Shown here: positions 56,140 through 64,000 of the stretch, in pieces
Numbering within the stretch: the first letter of the stretch is position 1
Layout: the number at the start of each line of letters is the position of its first letter
Assembly (NCBI GenBank): GCA_904846145.1
Contig: CAJGZL010000001.1
Coordinates: 310,001 to 374,000 of the forward strand
From: Psychrobacter immobilis
GTDB taxonomy: Bacteria > Pseudomonadota > Gammaproteobacteria > Pseudomonadales > Moraxellaceae
Direction: 5' to 3'
DNA length: 64,000 bases
The notes under the pieces: model-generated
Told to the model about the DNA's origin: nothing
Databases searched by the model: none
The model's input: the letters and a program-made list of their open reading frames with translations, nothing else
Position numbers and translations under genes: made by a program

Positions 56140-57351
56140 ATGGATGATAAAATGGCAATCGCTACTGTTACTGATTTTTTTCAGGAAATCATTCATGATT
56201 TATATACCAGTCTTTATTTGGCGATTGGCGGTTCGATAGATGAAGATACCTTAGATTGGTCAGCTTATGCAGCAGAGCTAACCAGCACGGGTATCAAAAT
56301 CCTAATCCTGCTCGGGGTAATAGGATTTTTTTATTGGTTGGCGATATATTTTTTAAAACACAATAGCTCCCGCTTACATTTGAATGAACGTCGCGCGAAA
56401 ATTGTTCGTTCTATACTGCGCTATGTTTGGGTAGTTGCCAGCTTGATTGCCGTTATGAGTCAGATTAATTTTGAGCCAACCACTGTAAAGGCGACGGCTA
56501 AAGCCTGTATTTGGGCGGGTATCTACTACGTATTATGGGCCTCATCAGGACAGATCATTCACAAAGTATTGCAGCACTATGGTCTAAACGCCTCTATCGA
56601 ACAGCTGCTTAAAAATATATTATCAGTGCTATTATTAGTGCTAGGTCTCGCCAGCGTTATGGCGCAGTTTGGCTTTGACATTGTCTCTTTAGTCGCAGGT
56701 TTAGGTATTGCAGGTTTGGCTGTTGGTTTTGCAGCGCAGTCGACATTAGCGAACTTTATTGCAGGCATTACTATCTTGCTTGAGCAGTCGTTTCAAGTAG
56801 GCGACTGGGTAAATATCAATGGCAATGAGGGCCGAGTGGTCGTTATTGCCCTGCGTACTACCCATGTCCTTACTCGAGATAACATCACCGTCATTATTCC
56901 CAACTCTAATGTGGCCTCATCCGAAGTCACTAATATTACCTCAAAAAACTTTATCCGCTTTGATATTCGTATGCGTATCGCTTTTGAAGATGACATTGAT
57001 ACGGCGCGTAAAGAGATTTTGCAGATATTAGAGGATACTGATGTCATTTTAAGTCGTCCTGAAACCTCAGCTACTGTCGCTGAAATTGGAGAATATGGGG
57101 TGTTTTTTATCGTACGCTTTTGGGTCAAGCCCGCCTCAGTCGCGCGTATACCTAAGATTAAAGAAAACCTGCAAGAGGCGATTAAGCTTGCCTTTGATAA
57201 GGCTAATATATCAACCCCTTATCCCCATATGCGTTTGCTGATGCCTAAAGACGTTGACTATCCTATTCCCACAAAGCCGTTTGCTACGACTACTCAAATG
57301 CTACCTAATGATGAGCTGACCTCAGCCACAGTGACTAAAACGGATCAGTAA
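56140..57351 (+). CDS. MscS-family mechanosensitive channel
   Basis: The 403-residue protein has about four to five transmembrane helices, including the pore-lining TM3 'VAGLGIAGLAVGFAAQSTLANFIAG' (quoted in part: 'GLAVGFAAQSTLANF'). This is followed by the beta-domain signature 'FQVGDWVNINGNEGRVVVIALR' region and 'NDNI-VIIPNSNV'-like 'DNITVIIPNSNVASSEVTN'. It opens under membrane tension to release solutes during osmotic downshock. It has an extra N-terminal region of about 55 residues before the first helix. It is a single gene upstream of the lux-box-like promoter at 57441. Confidence 0.9.
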   Translation: MDDKMAIATVTDFFQEIIHDLYTSLYLAIGGSIDEDTLDWSAYAAELTSTGIKILILLGVIGFFYWLAIYFLKHNSSRLHLNERRAKIVRSILRYVWVVASLIAVMSQINFEPTTVKATAKACIWAGIYYVLWASSGQIIHKVLQHYGLNASIEQLLKNILSVLLLVLGLASVMAQFGFDIVSLVAGLGIAGLAVGFAAQSTLANFIAGITILLEQSFQVGDWVNINGNEGRVVVIALRTTHVLTRDNITVIIPNSNVASSEVTNITSKNFIRFDIRMRIAFEDDIDTARKEILQILEDTDVILSRPETSATVAEIGEYGVFFIVRFWVKPASVARIPKIKENLQEAIKLAFDKANISTPYPHMRLLMPKDVDYPIPTKPFATTTQMLPNDELTSATVTKTDQ

Positions 57352-57440
57352 TGTAAATACGTAGCACTTCTTTTAGAACCCGCTTAGTTTAATCATATTA
57401 AAACAAACCTAGCTCCTCATAAAATCAACTCCTATCTCCT

Positions 57441-57489
57441 GTACCTGTAGATATCTACAGGTACATTTTTGCTGAATCCTTGATATGCT
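57441..57489 (+). promoter_or_regulatory. Lux-box-like palindrome and -10 element (copy 2, perfect)
   Basis: The 24-bp site 57441-57464 is a perfect palindrome whose 20-bp core is ACCTGTAGATATCTACAGGT, preceded by GT and followed by AC. The core matches the Vibrio fischeri lux box (ACCTGTAGGATCGTACAGGT) at 15 of 20 positions, with all five differences in the centre. TATGCT at 57484-57489 begins 19 nt after the site and fits a -10 element, so a start site at about 57496 is predicted. The site would cover the -35 region, as an activator site of the lux type does. The secreted protein gene begins at 57549. Confidence 0.75.
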
Positions 57490-57548
57490 GAAACAGTAAG
57501 CAATAGGTCTAATCAACGTTCATTGATTACTGAAAGGGAGTTCTATTC

Positions 57549-58817
57549 ATGAAAACTAAGTTAAAACTTATTCAATCCATCAGTGCTATTGGCGTAGGTT
57601 TAATACTTACGACAGGCGCACTTGCTAATGAGCTAGTCAATGGAGACTTTGAGCTAAACCCACCTACCAGTGGATTTGGTAATCATTTAGATCACCCTAT
57701 TGCTCCTTGGGTACTAGGGTCCGGTGATGGTTCTAACGTTATCAGAACCAATCAAGGCATTAACTCTACAGGACAAGGTCCTCGTAAAGATGCATCAGCG
57801 GCAGTATCGGGAACCATCAGACATTATCTTGATATTTATAATGGAAATAATGACTTCTATCAAACCTTTACAGCAAAATGTAGTGGTGAAGCAAATTTTG
57901 GTGGCTATTTCTCTACTAGAGGTAATCAAGCTGGAACCGCTTCTGTCACCTTACGAAATGGAACAGGCACTAATGGATCAGTCGTTGGTCAGTCAAATCT
58001 TGTCAGCCTGCCAGGTGGTACCTCTGCTACAGATCCTTGGACACGAGTATCCTACACTAGCCCAGTGGTGGCAGGTAGTACCTATTCATTGGTCATCAAA
58101 ATGGATAATCAAATGAATTTTGATGAAGCCTTTGTTAAAGTTAAAGGTTGTAACTATGGACCAGGGCCAGTTAAGCCTGGTGAAGTTATTGGTCAAGTAG
58201 GACCCGTTATTATTGATTTTGAAGATGTGGTACTTCCAGTACCCGTGGATAATTGCTGCCCGCCTATCAATGAGCAATCTATCGCTCGTCAGTTAACGCC
58301 TGTGTTCCAACCTAGCGGCGGATCAAATTCTAATTATAGACTTAACTTTTCGGCAACCTCGCAATTTAATAATCAAAATCAAAACTATCTAAACTATGTT
58401 AATAGCATGCAACCACCGATCAATGCGCTGATATCTACATGGCGTATTTACGATAAGGCACCTGGCGCTCTTGGCTCACCAGTTCCAACTTCAGGAGGTT
58501 GGGGAACTCAAATTGAAGAGTTTTTTACTACGTATCATATTACTAATCCAATAAGTCATGGTAATACTTCATCTAACTATTCAATGAAGCCAAATCATTG
58601 GTATCGTGTGCAAGTAGGCACCTACTTTAATGGTAATAATAAATTCTTTCCGAAAAAGTGTGAATCCTCTGATTATTGGGTTAATTGGCAAGTAGGCAAT
58701 AAATCTGCAGGTTCATCAGGCAGCTTTGTCATCAGTGATGGTAAAAAAGAGCTTGCTCGTATCCAGTCAGAGCCTAGATCTATACCAATGAAGGCTGTAC
58801 CAATGAAAAGAAGATAG
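57549..58817 (+). CDS. Secreted protein with N-terminal jelly-roll-like domain (422 aa)
   Basis: A signal peptide ends near 'TGALA' (residue 26). The mature N-terminus reads 'NELVNGDFELNPP', the NGDFE start typical of galactose-binding-like (carbohydrate-binding) jelly-roll domains. That domain probably ends near 'FDEAFVKVKGC' at about 200, the usual closing strand with an acidic pair. The second half is unidentified, with 'CCPP' near 236, many Asn and Ser residues and several aromatics, and it ends in a basic 'PMKAVPMKRR'. A GGGAG ribosome-binding site precedes the ATG at 57549. It lies behind the perfect lux-box-like promoter and just before a related locus with a sensor kinase. Confidence 0.75.
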   Translation: MKTKLKLIQSISAIGVGLILTTGALANELVNGDFELNPPTSGFGNHLDHPIAPWVLGSGDGSNVIRTNQGINSTGQGPRKDASAAVSGTIRHYLDIYNGNNDFYQTFTAKCSGEANFGGYFSTRGNQAGTASVTLRNGTGTNGSVVGQSNLVSLPGGTSATDPWTRVSYTSPVVAGSTYSLVIKMDNQMNFDEAFVKVKGCNYGPGPVKPGEVIGQVGPVIIDFEDVVLPVPVDNCCPPINEQSIARQLTPVFQPSGGSNSNYRLNFSATSQFNNQNQNYLNYVNSMQPPINALISTWRIYDKAPGALGSPVPTSGGWGTQIEEFFTTYHITNPISHGNTSSNYSMKPNHWYRVQVGTYFNGNNKFFPKKCESSDYWVNWQVGNKSAGSSGSFVISDGKKELARIQSEPRSIPMKAVPMKRR

Positions 58818-58915
58818 ACTCTAAAAATATTTAGAATTAGTTTGACCATGCTTCAAGAGCATTCGATAAGACAATGAAAAATTATAGAATCTTTAAAAGC
58901 CAACTTTCAAGAACC

Positions 58916-58946
58916 AAAAAACCTGTCATTTTATGATGGGTTTTTT
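58916..58946 (+). terminator. Rho-independent terminator
   Basis: Arms at 58916-58929 and 58933-58946 pair over 14 bp with two G-U pairs and a 3-nt loop, ending in six T residues. It ends the secreted protein gene at 57549-58817, about 100 bp downstream of its stop. Confidence 0.82.
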
Positions 58947-59036
58947 ACGTCTATGCATTAATTTTTAGCTCACTAATATAAGTGAAAAGACGTTTTGTTA
59001 GCTCAATTATTCTTTTATAAAAGTCATATCGACAAT

Positions 59037-59085
59037 GTACCTGTAGATATTTACAGCTACATTGCCGATGATTAGTTGTTATGCT
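59037..59085 (+). promoter_or_regulatory. Lux-box-like palindrome and -10 element (copy 3)
   Basis: The site 59037-59060 has the core ACCTGTAGATATTTACAGCT, with two mismatches from the perfect copy at 57441. TATGCT at 59080-59085 begins exactly 19 nt after it. The downstream leader shares TATGCTGAA and AATAGGTC with copy 2, so the two promoters are clearly related. The predicted start site at about 59092 lies before the decayed small gene at 59143, and no terminator separates it from the sensor kinase gene at 59486. Confidence 0.75.
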
Positions 59086-59142
59086 GAAGTAATAGGTCAA
59101 AAGCAGTTCATCAATATGATTGATAAAAAGGACGATATCACC

Positions 59143-59480
59143 ATGAATACTTTAAAAATTTTATTTATTAGCCTAACTATTGCTCCGCTAGTTGTTTCTG
59201 TTGCTTATGCAGATGTTGGCGGTGGTGCTAGTAAGGTATACTTTCCAGATTTCTCTGTAAAAAAAAGCTCATTCCTCCACCTACAACTTTAGAAGAACGA
59301 AGAGTTATTAGTAAGCAATGAGTAGATATACTAAAAGCTCAATCATTAGCTATAGCTGCCACTGAAAACACCTCAGATGATCCTACAGCTCAAGAAAATA
59401 AGAAATTAAGAGATGACTAAATTGAAAAACCAGTAGATAAACGTATTTTTGAGACAATGCTCACTCAGATAAAAGGGTAA
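59143..59480 (+). pseudogene. Decayed small secreted-protein gene
   Basis: An ATG at 59143 opens a signal peptide (about 'LFISLTIAPLVVSVAYA') and a short mature part. The frame then shifts at a run of eight A residues (59259-59266). As read, it stops at 59290-59292 after 49 residues. If one A is restored, the frame continues with 'IPPPTTLEERRVISKQ', then hits TGA at 59319, continues 'VDILKAQSLAIAATENTSDD', hits TAA at 59418 and continues to 'TMLTQIKG' and a TAA at 59478-59480. Three lesions in one continuous low-complexity frame indicate decay. The 49-residue version could still be expressed. It lies behind the third lux-box-like promoter and 5 bp before the sensor kinase gene. Confidence 0.7.
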
Positions 59481-59485
59481 TCCAT

Positions 59486-61321
59486 GTGATTAAACAGCTG
59501 ATCTGCTTTATATGGTTTATTGTTTTGAGCTCAATCGCTTGGTCAAGCGACGAGCTTATCGCCATAGATGCAGATTGGCAGTTTTATCAGACCGATGATA
59601 TTAGCCTTGATTACAACGCGATTCCTGCCAGCGACTGGCAAGCGGTTGAACCTTCACAATTACTCGCAACCAATGCCAATAATGGTATCTACGGCTGGTA
59701 CAAAGTTAGCTTTGATTGGCAGTACAGCATGAGCGATGACTGGCTCTTGTATTTTGAGAACATTCGTTATGGTGATGAGACTTGGCTTAATGGGCAGCCA
59801 ATAGGCGCGACAGGCAAGATTCTGACCCCTTGGGATCTTGTCACTCCTAATCCTCAGAACGTTGCCCGAAAATATCAGATTCCATCAAACCTACTCAAAC
59901 CTCAAGACAATATCTTAGCTGTCAAAGTCAACCTCGGCATTGGCGAAGCTTGGGGCGCGATGTTCCCAGGTGGTGTTGGTATTGGTGGCGACACGATAGC
60001 TATCGGTATACCTGATGTCGTTCATGATATATACAATCAACAACTCATTAGTAATACTCGTTTTGATACGATATTAGTGACTTTAGGACTAATTGATCTA
60101 TTTATTATTATCTTTTTATTTCGTACCTCTATTCATCATTTTCGAGAGTTTTGGTGGTTACTTATCAGTAGCGCAACCATGATGTGTGGCTCATTACTGT
60201 TAGATTATTGCTTTATGTTAGGAGAACGGCCTAACGGTCTTAGACTATTTTCTATATTTTTTATGTTGATTGTCCCTCTTACTAGCGCCTTGTATTTTCG
60301 AGCTATGTACCAAAACGTATCTGATCGTAAGGTTTATATACTAGTGACATGCTGGCTATTACTGGTCGCGTTTATAGTTACTCCCAATGTTGCTGTCATT
60401 ATAAAAGAGATCAGTTGGTTACTATGGACAGCACTTGTGGCTATCGTTTATCTTTACTGCTTAATCTCAGTAATCAATGGTATCAGACAGCGTAGTAGTG
60501 GCGCGGTATTACAGCTGATCGGTCTGAGTATTTATATTGCCTCAATTCGTACTCAGTGGTTACCTTATGACTTTTATGAGCATCGTAATATCATTATAGG
60601 TACTTTAGTATTTCGTTATGCTCTACTGTTCTCTTACTTTCAACGTATTAGTCAGATGAGCAATAACTACAAAAAGCTCTCACAGCGTCTATTAACAACG
60701 ATTGAAAATCATAAAAAAGATATCGCCCGCGACTTACATGATGACTTAGGTCAACATTTATCAGCAGCCAAGCTACAGCTGCTATCGTATGACCAAGGTG
60801 AAACCAAACTATCTATGAGTTTTATTAAAGAAGAGATCAATGCCGCGATTTTGTCAACACGCGAAATAATGGAGGGATTGCATCCTATGCTACTAGAGCG
60901 ATATCGTTTCGATGAAGCGGTATTACAGGAAACTCGGCACTTGATGCGTTTGTATCCAGTAGAGATTGAACTCACTATAAGCAAAACAGGTTTTGATAAA
61001 GCTATAGAAAAACAGCTATTTCGCATCATTCAAGAGGCACTACACAACGCTATAAAGCATGGTAAAGCGAATCTACTTCATGTGCAATTGGCTGTTTATA
61101 AACATCAAATTCATTTAATCATAACGGACAATGGTGTCGGCTTTAATCCTAATGAGCTGCCTTTATCTTCAACCCATCAAGGTTTTGGTTTGATTAGTTT
61201 GCATGAGCGCGTTGCTCTAATTAATGGTAACTTGCAGCTGACGTCTATCAAAGGCGAAAGTACAACAATTAAAATAATACTACCTTATAAAAACAAAAGA
61301 TTAGCTTTAAAATCTCTATAA
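59486..61321 (+). CDS. Sensor histidine kinase with periplasmic jelly-roll-like domain and 7TM region
   Basis: The 611-residue protein starts with GTG at 59486. A signal-like segment (about 1-20) is followed by a periplasmic domain to about 185 that contains 'YGWYKVSFDWQY' and 'YGDETWLNGQPIGATG', the pattern of sugar-binding jelly-roll domains. About seven membrane helices lie at 193-385 (7TMR-DISM type). The cytoplasmic kinase has a HisKA_3 dimerisation helix with phospho-acceptor His418 in 'ARDLHDDLGQHLSAAK' and an HATPase_c domain with 'EALHNAIKHG', 'ITDNGVGFN' and 'GFGLISLHERV'. This is the NarX/DesK kinase class that pairs with LuxR-type response regulators, one of which is encoded convergently at 61365-62000. 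The upstream leader includes the third lux-box-like promoter, so kinase expression may be under the same control. Confidence 0.92.
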   Translation: MIKQLICFIWFIVLSSIAWSSDELIAIDADWQFYQTDDISLDYNAIPASDWQAVEPSQLLATNANNGIYGWYKVSFDWQYSMSDDWLLYFENIRYGDETWLNGQPIGATGKILTPWDLVTPNPQNVARKYQIPSNLLKPQDNILAVKVNLGIGEAWGAMFPGGVGIGGDTIAIGIPDVVHDIYNQQLISNTRFDTILVTLGLIDLFIIIFLFRTSIHHFREFWWLLISSATMMCGSLLLDYCFMLGERPNGLRLFSIFFMLIVPLTSALYFRAMYQNVSDRKVYILVTCWLLLVAFIVTPNVAVIIKEISWLLWTALVAIVYLYCLISVINGIRQRSSGAVLQLIGLSIYIASIRTQWLPYDFYEHRNIIIGTLVFRYALLFSYFQRISQMSNNYKKLSQRLLTTIENHKKDIARDLHDDLGQHLSAAKLQLLSYDQGETKLSMSFIKEEINAAILSTREIMEGLHPMLLERYRFDEAVLQETRHLMRLYPVEIELTISKTGFDKAIEKQLFRIIQEALHNAIKHGKANLLHVQLAVYKHQIHLIITDNGVGFNPNELPLSSTHQGFGLISLHERVALINGNLQLTSIKGESTTIKIILPYKNKRLALKSL

Positions 61322-61364
61322 AATAAACCGTTAGCTTTTGATGGTAACTCATAGCTATATAGTA

Positions 61365-62000
61365 CTAATTGATATTAACCAAACCATAACTCACCGCTTT
61401 TACAATGGCTTGAGTGCGATTGGTTGCCTCTAGCTTTATAAAACAGTTCCTCATATGAAAACATACCGTACGCTGAGTAATACCTAGTTGATAAGCAATT
61501 TGTTTATTACTATTACCATCAACCGCGCAGATCAAAACCTCAACTTCGCGATCCGTTAGATGAGGTGCTATTGCTACCGTTTCTTGGGTTTGTATTTCGT
61601 CAAGTAATAAGGGTGATACAAAAATTTCGCCGATACTAACCTTTTCAATAGCAATTAATAAATCTTCAAATGCATTATCTTTTAGTACATAGCCTGATAG
61701 CCCAAGAGATAGCAACTGCTGCGCTTTGTAGCCATCTTTCAACATAGTTAACGCAATCAATTGAGTAGGATAGTTTTGCGTCTTAACAGTGTCAATAATC
61801 TGCTCAATGCTCGCACCAGACATAGATAAGTCCATAAGAGCAATATCAGGCTGATGGCTGTTAATAATATCAAACGCCTCGTCGCCATTCGTTGCACTTG
61901 CTAATAAATCAACCCAAGCCAGTTTATCAAACAGCATAATAAGACCTTCCAAAAATATTGGATGATCATCTGCAACGATCAATGTAGTCAGCGTCTTCAT
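61365..62000 (-). CDS. NarL/LuxR-type response regulator
   Basis: The 211-residue protein has a receiver domain with Asp11 and Asp12, the phospho-acceptor Asp57 in 'ALMDLSM', Thr85 and Lys107, and a C-terminal LuxR-type HTH (about 147-205) with 'LTDREVEVLICAVDGNSNKQIA' as the start, quoted here as 'LTDREVEVLICAV'. The recognition helix lies around 'TQRTVCFHMRNC'. It is convergent with the kinase gene (43 bp apart) and has its own promoter, so the two form a split two-component pair. It is the best local candidate to bind the palindromes at 25482, 57441 and 59037, but the HTH sequence alone cannot show this. The ribosome-binding site is weak. Confidence 0.92.
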   Translation of the reverse strand: MKTLTTLIVADDHPIFLEGLIMLFDKLAWVDLLASATNGDEAFDIINSHQPDIALMDLSMSGASIEQIIDTVKTQNYPTQLIALTMLKDGYKAQQLLSLGLSGYVLKDNAFEDLLIAIEKVSIGEIFVSPLLLDEIQTQETVAIAPHLTDREVEVLICAVDGNSNKQIAYQLGITQRTVCFHMRNCFIKLEATNRTQAIVKAVSYGLVNIN

Positions 62001-62288
62001 TTATTTAGTATAGAGCATATAAAAAAACATTGTTAAGTTTTATTACTTAATACAATACTACATTGTTATTGATGATTATTGTCAGTAATAGCTGTCTCAA
62101 ACGACGTCAATATAATTTTAATATGACATGCTAAATCTTGATGGTAGTATAAATGCTTTTATAACTTAAATAGTTTTACTGTTTTAAACCTTTGAGCTTT
62201 AGACCTGAATCTCTAAAATTATGGTAAAATCGCGGGTTAACATTCCTGCTCAAATCTGCTTTATTTATTCAGCCTTATAGGTATCCGT

Positions 62289-64000
62289 ATGACCGCATCA
62301 ACCACGCCTGTCTCTGTAGCACCCTCTTTAGCAGCAGACCTATCGCTTAATCTTGTTATCACTTGTGCTGATGGGCTTGAGATACCGCTACAGACTGAGC
62401 TGACCAGCTTTGGTATCCCTAGCGAAATCAAGAGTACTGGTCGCTTAACGGTTGTAGGAACCCTAAAAGATCTATATACGATTTGTCTTTGGTCGCGGGT
62501 CGCCTCACGGGTACTGATGCTAATTAAACGCAAAAACATCAATAACGAATATGATGTCGCAGAGCAGCTATATGGTTTGGCAAAGTCGATCAGTTGGACT
62601 GAGCAGTTTAATCTTGAGCAAACCTTTGCGATTCGCTTGTCTGTCGATAAACGTGTCGCCGTCAGTCAGCAGTTTGCTATGCTACGTATTAAAGACGCGA
62701 TTGCCGATACCTTTAATGAGGTTTATGACAGCCGCCCAAACGTCGATAGTAAGAATCCAGACTTTGCTATTTTTGCGACGGTTAATGATAAGCAAGCTGA
62801 GCTATATTTAGACTTGTCTGGTACTAGCCTGCATCGCCGTGGTTATCGTGTAGCGATGACGGATGCACCACTCAAAGAAAACTTGGCAGCCGCCCTGCTT
62901 TATAGTGCTGGCTGGCATCTCCAAAACGCCTCTAATGATGCACCCTACTACAATGCACTGATCGATCCGATGTGTGGCTCGGGTACTTTTATCATCGAAG
63001 CCCTGCTCATGCATTGCGATTATGCGGTCGGTATCGATAAAGCCGCCAACCAGTTTGGTTTTTATCAGTGGCAGCATCATGATGACACGCTGTGGACAGC
63101 GATGATTGATGAGGCACAGACCCGATTCCGAGAGGGCTTAGCTATCGCTATTGAGCAGCCTGATACCCTACCGCTTATTCTAGGCTTTGATGCTGATAGC
63201 GGTGCTATATTAGCGACCCAAAAGAACCTAATAGCCGCAGGTCTGCAAGACTTGTTGCCGCTAATAGATCTTGAGACTCGCGCCCTTGATCAGCTCAAAT
63301 CTACTTTGCAGCCGATGGTTAAAGATGGCAGATTGAGCAATCCGCTAGTCATTACTAACCCGCCTTATGGTGAGCGCTTAGGCGATGAAGATTATATTCG
63401 TCCACTTTATCAAGCATTAGGACTGATCTTACAAGATAGTTTCGCAGGTAGTGGTGTTGATCCGATGATAGGTATCCTTGCCGCTAACGTCGAGCAAGTC
63501 GACATCTTACCTATTAGTGAGCCTAAGACTTTGCGCTGTCACAACGGTGCCATTACCGTTTATTTCCGCTATGGTCAGCTTATCGCTGGGCAAGTTGGCT
63601 CTCTGATGAGCCGCTTTGAAAAGCGTGAAATTGAGGTTGAAGAAGGCTTAGACTTTATCAATCGTTTGCAAAAGAACTTAGGTAAACTCCGCAAACAAGC
63701 TGCCAAAGAAAAGGTCAGTAATATTCGTGTCTATGACGCTGATCTACCGGACTTTAAGGTCGCCATCGACTTGTATGGTGACTACGTGCATGTACAAGAA
63801 TACGCGCCGCCTAAAACCATTCCACCTGAGACCGCCAAAAAACGCTTTAATCTAGCGCTAATGGGTATCCGTGAAGTATTGGATATTAACCGCGAGCAAG
63901 TGTTTATCAAGACTCGCGCCCGTCAGTCAGGTAATGATCAATACAGCAAGCAAGGCAATACTGAGAAAAAAGGCAAATTTTATATCGCTCGTGAGGATGA
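62289..64000 (+). CDS. rlmL: 23S rRNA m2G2445 methyltransferase RlmL (or RlmKL), 5' part
   Basis: The frame is open from ATG 62289 to the right edge, about 570 residues. A THUMP domain lies in the first 160 residues, with 'STGRLTVVGTLKDLYTICLWSR' at its start, shown here in short form as 'STGRLTVVGTL'. The SAM-binding motif is 'LIDPMCGSGTFIIEA', and the catalytic 'NPPYGERLG' is at 357-365. After about residue 470 the sequence continues into what looks like the RlmK-type second methyltransferase domain, as in the fused RlmKL. It methylates guanosine 2445 of 23S rRNA (and 2069 if fused). The stop lies beyond the window. Confidence 0.93.
   Translation, partial: MTASTTPVSVAPSLAADLSLNLVITCADGLEIPLQTELTSFGIPSEIKSTGRLTVVGTLKDLYTICLWSRVASRVLMLIKRKNINNEYDVAEQLYGLAKSISWTEQFNLEQTFAIRLSVDKRVAVSQQFAMLRIKDAIADTFNEVYDSRPNVDSKNPDFAIFATVNDKQAELYLDLSGTSLHRRGYRVAMTDAPLKENLAAALLYSAGWHLQNASNDAPYYNALIDPMCGSGTFIIEALLMHCDYAVGIDKAANQFGFYQWQHHDDTLWTAMIDEAQTRFREGLAIAIEQPDTLPLILGFDADSGAILATQKNLIAAGLQDLLPLIDLETRALDQLKSTLQPMVKDGRLSNPLVITNPPYGERLGDEDYIRPLYQALGLILQDSFAGSGVDPMIGILAANVEQVDILPISEPKTLRCHNGAITVYFRYGQLIAGQVGSLMSRFEKREIEVEEGLDFINRLQKNLGKLRKQAAKEKVSNIRVYDADLPDFKVAIDLYGDYVHVQEYAPPKTIPPETAKKRFNLALMGIREVLDINREQVFIKTRARQSGNDQYSKQGNTEKKGKFYIARED

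Noticed and set aside
59062..59292. A 76-residue frame starting at 59062 as the coding start of the small gene
   Set aside because: Its start lies upstream of the predicted transcription start at about 59092, and the true signal peptide begins at ATG 59143.
61365..62000. Reading the response regulator as an AHL-type LuxR quorum-sensing receptor
   Set aside because: The N-terminal domain is a receiver with Asp57, not an autoinducer-binding domain. The HTH is LuxR-type, but the protein belongs to the NarL response regulators.

Overview
The window is a continuous stretch of gammaproteobacterial chromosome, most likely from Psychrobacter or a close relative in the Moraxellaceae. The evidence is the moderately AT-rich composition, the AT-rich intergenic DNA, short divergently oriented operons, and this mix of genes: a cbb3 oxidase with ccoG and ccoH, metZ, a glycine cleavage operon behind a tandem glycine riboswitch, and many small lineage-specific exported proteins. 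I see no rRNA, tRNA, insertion sequence, prophage or CRISPR array. Two genes are cut by the window ends: an unidentified HTH-like protein at the left and rlmL/rlmKL at the right.

Positions 1-4100 hold small exported proteins and a three-gene set (DUF411, membrane DUF305, lipoprotein with two DUF305 domains) that looks like an envelope copper-handling cassette. Positions 4150-13311 look like a catabolic locus. A LysR regulator and a TauE/SafE permease face a six-gene operon encoding RidA, an aldehyde dehydrogenase, a non-canonical M19 'dipeptidase' that lacks part of its metal site, a BCCT transporter with an altered aromatic box, an unidentified 587-residue protein and a 246-residue DUF3726-like protein. 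The substrate is unknown; a betaine or N-methylated compound is my best guess.

Positions 13339-17096 carry a MoxR/CoxE-type AAA+ and VWA pair, a membrane protein and YcgL. Positions 17465-23622 carry the glycine riboswitch followed by gcvT, gcvH, a nitroreductase gene and gcvP. Positions 23819-46163 are mostly housekeeping: rnd, ybaB-recR, metZ, a phospholipase D lipoprotein, an MFS transporter, dusA, a CPBP protease, sppA, comEC, lolCD and an SCP2 protein. Positions 47040-53032 encode the cbb3 oxidase and two assembly factors. Next come bcp, a lipoamide-dehydrogenase-like flavoprotein and an MscS channel.

The most unusual signal lies at 57441-62000, with a third copy at 25482. Three promoters share a roughly 24-bp palindrome whose 20-bp core resembles the Vibrio fischeri lux box, and in each a -10-like hexamer begins exactly 19 nt after the palindrome. 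They precede (i) a secreted protein of about 420 residues, (ii) a decayed small secreted-protein gene that runs into a 7TM sensor kinase with a periplasmic jelly-roll-like domain, and (iii) a secreted protein made of a near-identical tandem repeat 32 kb away. A response regulator with a LuxR-type HTH lies convergent to the kinase. Together these suggest a small signal-responsive regulon of exported proteins. The regulator assignment is inference.
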